From: Pseudomonas sp. StFLB209
Lineage (GTDB): Bacteria; Pseudomonadota; Gammaproteobacteria; Pseudomonadales; Pseudomonadaceae
Assembly (NCBI RefSeq): GCF_000829415.1
Contig: NZ_AP014637.1
Coordinates: 372,001 to 436,000, forward strand
Length of the DNA stretch: 64,000 bases
Reading direction: 5' to 3'
A program made the translations under genes and the position numbers. Under the pieces are notes generated by a model, which ran no database searches, was not told where the DNA came from, and saw only the letters and a program-made list of their open reading frames with translations. Shown here piece by piece: positions 58,382 through 64,000 of the stretch (position 1 is its first letter; every line of letters starts with the position of its first letter).

Positions 58382-58580
58382 ATACGTGACAGGCCGGTCT
58401 CCGGGCTCATGAGCGAGGCATTGCCTGCCGACCGTGCGCCTTCCCGGAGAATGTCCAGTGGCACGATGCGCGGTCTTGACTCATTTACCGTTGCGGGGGC
58501 AGCGCCGGAATCGAAGTGCGTGTCTTCCCACCGGCTTCCCTGTTTCACCCTGCCAGCCGTTGGCTGCCGGGCACCTGAAA
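58382..58580 (-). promoter_or_regulatory. Cobalamin (B12) riboswitch
   Basis: Read on the minus strand it contains the cobalamin aptamer landmarks in order: TTTCAGGTGCC, GGGTGAAACAGGGAA, CCGGTG, CGGCGCTGCCCCCGCAACGGTAA (the B12 box is the GCTGCCCCCGCAACGG part) and AGCCCGGAGACCGGCCTG at the 3' end. It precedes cobO, so adenosylcobalamin should shut down the whole ten-gene operon. An expression platform probably lies in 58278-58381, but I see no clear terminator there, which suggests control of translation initiation. Confidence 0.93.
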
Positions 58581-58652
58581 CAAACCGCGAAGGGTAGAGG
58601 GTTGGGCATGGAGCGTCAAACGGTATCGGGTCGGGTATCGGCGCGTCTGCGC

Positions 58653-58675
58653 GTAGGAGCGGCTTTAGCCGCGAA
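58653..58675 (+). repeat. REP element, left copy
   Basis: GTAGGAGCGGCTTTAGCCGC followed by GAA: the canonical Pseudomonas REP with a GCGGC/GCCGC stem. It is oriented opposite to the copy at 58913-58935. Confidence 0.9.
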
Positions 58676-58794
58676 GATCTTTAGCGTTGTGCACAGGGTC
58701 TTTGCCGCAGTTGTCTGTTCGCCAGGTTCCGTTCTTTACGAGCGGGTTACTTTGGTTTCGCCCAAACTAACCAAAGGCGTTGCTCCGGTCTTGG

Positions 58795-58814
58795 CCCCGC
58801 CCTTCGGGGCGGGG
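58795..58814. repeat. GC-rich UUCG-loop hairpin
   Basis: CCCCGCCC-TTCG-GGGCGGGG, perfect 8-base stem with a UUCG tetraloop, in the middle of the REP-flanked module. Confidence 0.8.
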
Positions 58815-58912
58815 TTCCCTCGCTCCGGCGCCAATCGTCGCGTTCGGCGGCGTCTGTGATAACTCGGTTCAAAAAGCAAAAGCAACAACAGAAGCGAAAG
58901 CAATGGCGACGC

Positions 58913-58935
58913 TTCGCGGCTGAAGCCGCTCCTAC
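58913..58935 (-). repeat. REP element, right copy (inverted)
   Basis: TTCGCGGCTGAAGCCGCTCC followed by TAC, the reverse orientation of the REP at 58653. Together they flank about 240 bases, as in REP-type nonautonomous elements. Confidence 0.9.
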
Positions 58936-58940
58936 AATCT

Positions 58941-58960
58941 GGGTGTCCGGGCGGACACCC
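58941..58960 (-). terminator. Stem-loop after the first NlpC/P60 gene
   Basis: GGGTGTCC-GGGC-GGACACCC, 8 bases beyond the stop of the 58968-59513 gene. The minus strand continues AGATTGTAGG, so there is only a weak T content. Confidence 0.55.
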
Positions 58961-58967
58961 AAGCGGC

Positions 58968-59513
58968 TCAACGGTTGTTCTGCGCCAGGCTGGAAGGCTC
59001 CAGAACGCGCTTGGCGTTCAGGTAGGCTTTCTGCCAATAAGGCGAGCCGAGGCTGTCGAGCTTGACGGTGCCGCCAGTGGCCGGGGCATGCACGAAGCGG
59101 CCTTCGCCGACGTAGATGCCGGCATGGGAGACCTGCGAGCCGCCGGAGGTGGCGAAGAACACCAGGTCGCCGGTCTGCAGGTTCTCGCGGCCGACGTTGG
59201 GCGCTTTCATCACGATCATGTCGCGGGTCGAACGCGGCAGGCTGATGCCCGCCATGTCGCGGTAGACATAGCCGATCAGGCCACTGCAGTCGAAGCCGGA
59301 GTCCGGGGTATTACCGCCCCAGCGGTAAGGCGTGCCGACCAGGCCGAGCGCGCGAAACAGCACGTCTTCGGCAGCGGGTGAATTCAGCACCGCAGGCGCG
59401 ACGATCACCGGCCGCTGGACGACCTTGGGTTTGGGCGGCGGCGCGCTGGCGCAGGCGCCGAGCAGCGCAGCGAGAGAGATCACGGCACAGCGTAAGAAAA
59501 TCGACATGACCAC
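58968..59513 (-). CDS. NlpC/P60 peptidoglycan endopeptidase lipoprotein
   Basis: 181 residues. Lipobox LLGAC after a short hydrophobic signal, then a proline-rich linker (APPPKPKVVQRP) and an NlpC/P60 domain. The catalytic triad region is intact: Cys in GFDCSGLIGYVY, His in SQVSHAGIYVG and a following His in FVHAPATGG. It would be anchored in the outer membrane and cut peptide stems. A GTG at 59513 has GGAG 5 bases upstream; the ATG at 59507 is the alternative start. A second family member lies 148 bases upstream. Confidence 0.92.
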   Translation of the reverse strand: MVMSIFLRCAVISLAALLGACASAPPPKPKVVQRPVIVAPAVLNSPAAEDVLFRALGLVGTPYRWGGNTPDSGFDCSGLIGYVYRDMAGISLPRSTRDMIVMKAPNVGRENLQTGDLVFFATSGGSQVSHAGIYVGEGRFVHAPATGGTVKLDSLGSPYWQKAYLNAKRVLEPSSLAQNNR

Positions 59514-59553
59514 AAAAACTCCATCAGGAATGCGGCTTTACTGCCGAAAGCTA

Positions 59554-59631
59554 GAAAGCCCGTTAAGAGAGACTAGCTGAAGACCAGAGCGCTGTGCAGA
59601 GGTTTCAGACAATCCGACCAAACGGGCTTTC
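59554..59631. repeat. Spaced inverted repeat between the two NlpC genes
   Basis: GAAAGCCCGTT (59554-59564) and AACGGGCTTTC (59621-59631), perfect 11-base arms with a 56-base spacer, spanning the gap upstream of the 58968-59513 gene. It could pair in RNA or bind a regulator; there is no matching terminator T-run. Confidence 0.5.
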
Positions 59632-59661
59632 CAGTTAACAGGCCGTTTCAAACAGCTTGTG

Positions 59662-60354
59662 TTAGTTATGACGCTTGTTGCTGACCGGCTTGACGCTGGT
59701 GGAAGTCATTGCAGTGGTCTGGGCCTCACCGGAGGCTGGTGCCAACACCAGAGCGCGCTTGGCTTCGACGAAGGTTTTGCTCCAGTAGGTGTCGTCCAGG
59801 CTGTCGATCCGCACCCCACCGCTACGGCGGCTGCTGGAGTGGATGAACTGGTCGTCGCCCAGATAGATCGCAGCGTGGCTGATACGGCCGCGGCCGGCAG
59901 TGCTGAAGAACAGCAGGTCGCCTGGCTTGAGGTCATGACGCGAGACCTGCGGGGCGTCGATTTTCATCATGTCGCGGCTCGAACGCGGCAGGGTCATGCC
60001 GGCTTCTTCGCGGAACAGGTAGCTGATGAAACCGCTGCAATCGAAACCGGCAGTGGAGTTGCCGCCAAAGCGGTAACGGGTGCCGATCAGCGCCTTGCCG
60101 CGCTCCAGAATGCTGTCTGCCAGCAACGGCAGCTGGTAGGCGTTCTCGTCGGTGAACTCGGCCAGCTCTTCTTCCGCTTCCAGAGCTTGCTGGGCACGGA
60201 TGTTGTGCGCCTGACGGGCACTGGATTGAGCGGTAACGGAATTCTGGTATTGAGCGAATTGCTCTGGCTGGGTCACCGATGACTGGGTGGAGCAGCCGAA
60301 TAGAAAAGTAACTAAAGCGAGTGGCACGAGGGGTGCGAAGCGTAAAACTTGCAT
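59662..60354 (-). CDS. NlpC/P60 peptidoglycan endopeptidase lipoprotein, longer paralogue
   Basis: 230 residues. Lipobox LFGC near residue 20, a charged helical region (about 30-85: ARQAHNIRAQQALEAEEELAEF), then the NlpC/P60 domain with Cys in GFDCSGFISYLF and His in GRISHAAIYLG and FIHSSSRR. The C-terminal tail is Ser/Thr-rich. The ATG at 60354 (MQVLRFAPLVPLAL) gives a proper signal; an 18-codon upstream extension is rejected. Probably a murein hydrolase of the cell envelope, paralogous to its neighbour. Confidence 0.91.
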   Translation of the reverse strand: MQVLRFAPLVPLALVTFLFGCSTQSSVTQPEQFAQYQNSVTAQSSARQAHNIRAQQALEAEEELAEFTDENAYQLPLLADSILERGKALIGTRYRFGGNSTAGFDCSGFISYLFREEAGMTLPRSSRDMMKIDAPQVSRHDLKPGDLLFFSTAGRGRISHAAIYLGDDQFIHSSSRRSGGVRIDSLDDTYWSKTFVEAKRALVLAPASGEAQTTAMTSTSVKPVSNKRHN

Positions 60355-60430
60355 GGGCACGACCGTGGCGTCAAAAAATGAGGAGCCGCGACTATGCCCG
60401 CTATCCAACCGATTTGCAAATTCTATCGAA

Positions 60431-61207
60431 TTAAATGTGACTTATGAGTTCCGGCATGACATGTGCCGCCCGGCCCTGCAGGAAAATATCCATCCCCGCA
60501 CTGTGATCAGTGGCCTGAGGATTGATTTCCAGGGTAAAGCCGCCGGTAATCCGCGTGCGCAACACCGGCTCGTGAATATAGGGAAAGCTGGCGGTGGTGC
60601 CGATACTCAGCACCGCGTCGAAACCCAGCGCCATTTGCGCTTGCAGAGCGTCTATAGCGGGCTCAGGGAGCATTTCCTGGAACAGAACAACCGGCGGTCG
60701 CAAAATGCCATGACAATGGCTACACAGCGGCGGTAGCTCGGCTGACAGGTGCCCGGCCAGTTGCGGGTCTTCGGCGCCGCACGCCTGGCAAAACAGCGGA
60801 GTCATTTGCCCATGAATCTCGATCAGGCGCTCCGGCGGACTGCCCGCAGCCCGGTGATAGCCATCGACATTCTGGGTCAGCACCCAGCAATCAGGCTTGA
60901 GGCGCTGTAATTGCGCGATGGCGTAATGGGCGATGTTGGGCTCGCCAGCAAGGCAGGCCTTGCCCAGTTCAGCGATGTATTTCCAACACAGCGCCGGATC
61001 GCGGCGCAGCATCGGCCCGGACAGCGCCATTTCAATAGGCAAGCCATCATCGGTACGGCCGTTATACAGGCCGCCCAGACCACGATAGGTCGGCAACCCT
61101 GAATCGGCCGACAGACCGGCACCGGTGATGATCAGAATACGTTGGGCATGCCGCAAGGCGGCGGCGGCCTGGCGGATCAGTTGCTGATCGAGCGGCGCCG
61201 CTACCAC
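60431..61207 (-). CDS. NAD-dependent protein deacylase (sirtuin)
   Basis: 258 residues. Sir2 motifs: GAGLSADSGLPTYRG near residues 29-43, TQNVDGYHRAAG, the catalytic His in EIHGQM, and a zinc site Cys-X2-Cys (CQAC) with CSHC. Removes acyl groups from lysines using NAD. The start is GTG at 61207 lying inside the end of hda (7-base overlap), with AAGGAAA upstream. It is in the usual Pseudomonas position next to hda. Confidence 0.92.
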   Translation of the reverse strand: MVAAPLDQQLIRQAAAALRHAQRILIITGAGLSADSGLPTYRGLGGLYNGRTDDGLPIEMALSGPMLRRDPALCWKYIAELGKACLAGEPNIAHYAIAQLQRLKPDCWVLTQNVDGYHRAAGSPPERLIEIHGQMTPLFCQACGAEDPQLAGHLSAELPPLCSHCHGILRPPVVLFQEMLPEPAIDALQAQMALGFDAVLSIGTTASFPYIHEPVLRTRITGGFTLEINPQATDHSAGMDIFLQGRAAHVMPELISHI

Positions 61208-61905
61208 CCAAGGGTTTCCTTGAGAAAAGGAATGGTCAGTTTGCGCTTTTCTTGCAGCGAGGCCTGATCGAGGCGTTCAAGCAGTTCGAACAACGCACTC
61301 ATGCTGCGCGTGCCACGGGTCAGAATGAAATGCCCGACTTCGTCGGTGAGGTGCAGACCACGGCGCGAGGCACGCAGTTGCAAGGCGCGCAGCTTGTCTT
61401 CATCAGACAGGCCGCGCATCTGGAACACCAGCGCCATGGTCAGGCGTGACTTGAGGTCAGGCAGCTTGATCGACAGCTCGCGAGGTGACTTGGACGCGGC
61501 AATCAATAAACGCCGGCCACTGTCACGCAAACGATTGAACAGGTGAAACAGCGCCTCTTCCCAGTCAGCCTTGCCGGCGATGGCCTGCAAGTCATCCAGG
61601 CAAACCAGTTCGTACTGCTCAAGATGATCGAACAGCTCGACGCCCTGCTCGAGCAACTCGGTCAGCGGCAGGTAGACCGCCGGCTCGCCCAGTTGCTTGA
61701 AGCGCAGGCAGGCCGCCTGCAACAGATGAGAGCGCCCCACCCCGTCTTTGCCCCACAGATAGATGAGGCTTTCGGTCCATCCCGCATCGGCCTCGCACAA
61801 CCGCTCGACATAGCCGAGGGCCGCCGCGTTGGCGCCGGGATAGTAATTGATGAAAGTGGCGTCATCGCGCAGACGCACACTCAGGGGCAGCTGAACCGGT
61901 TTCAT
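61201..61905 (-). CDS. hda: DnaA regulatory inactivator Hda
   Basis: 234 residues, AAA+ DnaA homologue. The sliding-clamp-binding motif QLPLSV is at the N terminus; Walker A is GKDGVGRS, Walker B region is ELVCLDDLQAIAG, and SIKLPDLKSRL and the C-terminal ILTRGTRSMSALFELLERLD follow. Hda with the beta clamp promotes ATP hydrolysis by DnaA after initiation. Start at 61905 (MKPVQLPLSV). It lies between perM and the sirtuin, the common arrangement. Confidence 0.96.
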   Translation of the reverse strand: MKPVQLPLSVRLRDDATFINYYPGANAAALGYVERLCEADAGWTESLIYLWGKDGVGRSHLLQAACLRFKQLGEPAVYLPLTELLEQGVELFDHLEQYELVCLDDLQAIAGKADWEEALFHLFNRLRDSGRRLLIAASKSPRELSIKLPDLKSRLTMALVFQMRGLSDEDKLRALQLRASRRGLHLTDEVGHFILTRGTRSMSALFELLERLDQASLQEKRKLTIPFLKETLGW

Positions 61906-62066
61906 GCTGACTGGGCGCTTCCTGGGAGCAAGCGATGACCTCTGAATAAAGTTAGCAAAGTCTATACCCGTGAGGCGGACCGCACAATGCGACAGACTTC
62001 AAGCAAAATCAAAGGCTTGCGTTTTTTCGCAGCGCCTGCTCCAGCGGTGTTTGCCAGCATCGGCCA

Positions 62067-63140
62067 TCAAAGTTCCGGGTCACGACTGCCTGCATACATG
62101 TCCGACTCTTTGTACAGGGTATGCACATGGCGCAGCAACACCATGATCACCGCCGCCACCGGCAACGCCAACAGGATGCCAGTAAAGCCGAACAACTCAC
62201 CGCCCGCCAGAATCGCGAAGATCACCGCCACCGGGTGCAGGCCGATACGGTCGCCCACCAGTAAAGGGGTGAGAACCATGCCTTCCAGCGCCTGACCGAT
62301 CATGAACACCGCAACGATCCCGAGCATCGGATACAGGTCACCACCGAACTGGAACAAGCCGGCGATCAGTGCGGCGCCAATACCGATAACGAAGCCCATA
62401 TAAGGCACGATCGCTGCCAGACCGGCAATCATGCCGATCAGCAACCCCAGTTCCAGGCCCACCAGCATCAGCCCGGCCGAATAGATCACGCCAAGGCCGA
62501 CCATCACCAACAACTGGCCGCGAATGAAGGCGCCCAGCACTTCGTGACATTCACTGGCAAGGCCCATGATCTGGGTTTCACGCTGGCGCGGCAGCAGGCT
62601 GCGCAGTTTGGCCATCATCAGATCCCAGTCGCGCAGCAGATAGAAGCTCACCACCGGGATCAGCACCAGATTGGCCAGCCAGGCCATCAGCGCCAGGCTC
62701 GAAGCGGTGGCCTGGGAGAGCACCAGGCCAACGATATCGCCAGCCTGCCCCATATGCCCGGCCAGCGCAGTCTTGAGCTTGTCGAACCGCCAGAAGCCAT
62801 CGGACAGGCCGAACTTGGCCTGCGCCCACGGCAAGGCGGTGTGTTGCAGCCAGTCGAGGATCTGCGGGGCCAGCTCATAAAGGCGGATCAACTGCTTGAC
62901 CAGCATCGGCACCAGCACCAGCAGCAACGCCAGCATGATCAAGGTAAACAAACCGAACACCGCTGCTACGCCGAGGGTACGGGACAAGCCAAGACGCTCC
63001 AGGCGGTCGACCAGCGGGTCGCCCATATAGGCCAGCAGCAACGCGACCAGAAACGGCATCAGGATCGAATGCAGCGAGAATAGAAAGGCGATCAGCAGCG
63101 CCGCAGCGCCCAGCCAGTACCAGCGTTTTATGTCAGTCAT
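62067..63140 (-). CDS. AI-2E (PerM/YdiK) family transporter
   Basis: 357 residues with about 8 membrane helices in the AI-2E exporter pattern: PFLVALLLAYMGDPLVDRLERLG, the long soluble loop (about 95-150) and GLLIGMIAGLAAIVPYMGFVIGIG followed by GDRIGLHPVAVIFAILAGGELFGFTG. Substrate unknown; family members have been linked to autoinducer-2 export or Na+/H+ exchange. Start at 63140. hda lies 161 bases downstream. Confidence 0.92.
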   Translation of the reverse strand: MTDIKRWYWLGAAALLIAFLFSLHSILMPFLVALLLAYMGDPLVDRLERLGLSRTLGVAAVFGLFTLIMLALLLVLVPMLVKQLIRLYELAPQILDWLQHTALPWAQAKFGLSDGFWRFDKLKTALAGHMGQAGDIVGLVLSQATASSLALMAWLANLVLIPVVSFYLLRDWDLMMAKLRSLLPRQRETQIMGLASECHEVLGAFIRGQLLVMVGLGVIYSAGLMLVGLELGLLIGMIAGLAAIVPYMGFVIGIGAALIAGLFQFGGDLYPMLGIVAVFMIGQALEGMVLTPLLVGDRIGLHPVAVIFAILAGGELFGFTGILLALPVAAVIMVLLRHVHTLYKESDMYAGSRDPEL

Positions 63141-63218
63141 TGATGTTCCTCATCAAACAACCGGTGCGCAGGAGCCACCGTTGGGTAGCGCCGCTCGCTC
63201 AGCGCAAATCAAAGGTGA

Positions 63219-63247
63219 TCGTGGGAGCGAGCCTGCTCGCGAAGAGG
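63219..63247 (+). repeat. REP-like element
   Basis: TCGTGGGAGCGAGCCTGCTC then GCGAAGAGG, the Pseudomonas GAGC/GCTC variant of the REP palindrome. A poor inverted partner (TTCGCGATCAAGAATCTCCC) is at about 63289-63308. Both are in the gap between perM and the DUF2066 gene. Confidence 0.75.
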
Positions 63248-63316
63248 CCAGTAAAGCCGGCACATTTGCCATGAACTTCAGGCAGTCTTCGCGATCAAGA
63301 ATCTCCCGCAAAACCG

Positions 63317-64000
63317 TTACCAACGGAAATACAGTTTGCCGGCACTGACGGGCGCGCCAGCCTCAGCACCTGGCGTCGGGGCTGTAGCCGGGGCGCTGGC
63401 ATCCACGGGCACAGCCTCACTGGCCGGGATTTCCTGCAGACGGGCCAGACCAAGCTGGTTACGCAGTTGCTCGGCACTGGTCCCGACCGCAAAGGTGCTG
63501 CGCTCGCCTTCGACCAGTACCAGCTTGCCGCCCATGGCTTCGAGCACCCGCATCAATTGCGCATAACGCTCAAGGTTCATGCCCTGAACCTCGAACTGCA
63601 GCGTACTGGCGGTCGCGCCGGGCTTGACCGCGAAGCGTGGCGCCAGGCGCTCGGTAACCGCCAGCAGCACGGCATCGGCCAGCGCCTCGACACTGTCGCC
63701 GCCGACATTGCCCTGCTCACGCTGCTCACCCAGCCACAGGCGCCACTGCGCCTGCCACTTGCCGCCCTCTTCACGGGCATGCACCGCCAGAATGGCGTCA
63801 GCGCCGTAACGCTCGGACGCTTGCTTGAGCTCGCCCGGATCACTGGCGGACAGATGCTGTGCGGTGCCGACACCCTGCTCGCTCAGATCGGCCAGCGGCA
63901 GCTGCATGGGCAGACCGCGATGCTGAGCGGCGCGGCGCAGCGGCGCGGCAGCCTCCTGCGCGTCGCCGACCAGATTCGAGCCTTCAGTGGAGTCGATCAG
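63317..64000 (-). CDS. DUF2066 protein, N-terminal part beyond the window
   Basis: The frame is open to the window edge, giving 227 residues of C-terminal sequence (the ATG at 63907 is probably internal, since good coding sequence continues upstream as LIDSTEGSNLVGDAQEAAAP). The region contains the DUF2066 pattern RYGADAILAVHA and a later ferredoxin-like repeat LERYAQLMRVLEAMGGKLVLVEGERSTFAV, then an Ala/Pro-rich tail ending KLYFRW. In Pseudomonas this gene sits between purM/purN and perM. Function unknown; usually an exported protein. Confidence 0.85.
   Translation of the reverse strand: MIDSTEGSNLVGDAQEAAAPLRRAAQHRGLPMQLPLADLSEQGVGTAQHLSASDPGELKQASERYGADAILAVHAREEGGKWQAQWRLWLGEQREQGNVGGDSVEALADAVLLAVTERLAPRFAVKPGATASTLQFEVQGMNLERYAQLMRVLEAMGGKLVLVEGERSTFAVGTSAEQLRNQLGLARLQEIPASEAVPVDASAPATAPTPGAEAGAPVSAGKLYFRW

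Larger units (their letters stand above)
58581..58967. other. 387-base intergenic module built from repeats
   Basis: Non-coding between the riboswitch and the first NlpC gene. It contains a REP (58653-58675), the block GGGTTACTTTGG...CCAAACTAACCAAAG, a very stable hairpin (58795-58814), an A-rich run (58870-58905), an inverted REP (58913-58935) and a terminator-like stem (58941-58960). The layout resembles composite mobile-type intergenic repeats of Pseudomonas. The cob operon promoter probably lies near 58581-58650. Confidence 0.6.

Overview
The window is chromosomal DNA of a Pseudomonas, most like the P. putida/P. fluorescens lineage. Evidence: uniformly high-GC coding sequence, Pseudomonas-type REP palindromes, a rhamnosylation-type EF-P (Arg32) beside EarP, the fused TyrA-AroA protein, MupP, UndA, an aerobic-type cob operon with bluB, and gene orders familiar from that genus. 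About 65 genes are tightly packed. I saw no rRNA, tRNA, CRISPR array, prophage or insertion sequence.

Layout. 1-6.1 kb: 3' end of a TonB-dependent receptor, ohr with two palindromic operators, efp and earP (opposite strand), two small stress/transcription genes, a serine-type permease. 6.1-13.4 kb (minus): comEA, then wbpM-wbpL-wbpV, a beta-CASP nuclease, lapA and ihfB. These are the two borders of the usual Pseudomonas O-antigen locus with almost nothing between them. 13.4-23.1 kb (minus): the translation/aromatic cluster rpsA, cmk, tyrA-aroA, pheA, serC and gyrA. 23.4-28.3 kb: a diverged mtnA facing mtaD-ubiG-mupP-yciK. 28.5-32.8 kb: a diguanylate cyclase, the 1-undecene-forming oxidase UndA and an RbdA-like GGDEF-EAL protein. 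32.9-39.5 kb: ABC exporter, DsbA-like protein, trhO, bolA, a DUF2059 protein, fumC and a flavodoxin-fold oxidoreductase. 39.6-47.5 kb: EamA exporter, a DTW-domain tRNA-modifying enzyme, an ACP-like protein without the phosphopantetheine serine, a 40-residue microprotein, rmuC, a 950-base gap, two small unknown proteins, FadL and a periplasmic glutathione peroxidase. 47.6-49.4 kb: MFS transporter with a coupled 40-residue membrane ORF, and a MarR regulator. 49.5-58.6 kb: a ten-gene cobalamin operon behind a B12 riboswitch. 58.6-64 kb: a REP-flanked intergenic module, two NlpC/P60 lipoproteins, a sirtuin, hda, an AI-2E/PerM permease and a truncated DUF2066 gene.

How the genes work together. The cob operon (cobO, cobB, bluB, cbiB, cobD, cobQ, cobU, cobT, cobC, cobS) covers corrin adenosylation and amidation, the aminopropanol linker and lower-ligand (DMB) synthesis and attachment; neighbours overlap by 4-8 bases or lie 1 base apart. 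serC, pheA and tyrA-aroA form a coupled serine/aromatic run leading into cmk and rpsA. efp and earP supply a modified elongation factor and its modifying enzyme. mtaD and mtnA would normally salvage methylthioadenosine, but mtnA has lost its expected catalytic cysteine.

Most worth checking: the MtnA active-site substitutions (23446-24522), the Ser-to-Asp ACP-like protein (41516-41797), undA sitting between two c-di-GMP genes, the nearly empty O-antigen locus, the phage-lysozyme-like protein lacking its glutamate (44971-45450), and two 40-residue ORFs at 41835-41957 and 47582-47704.
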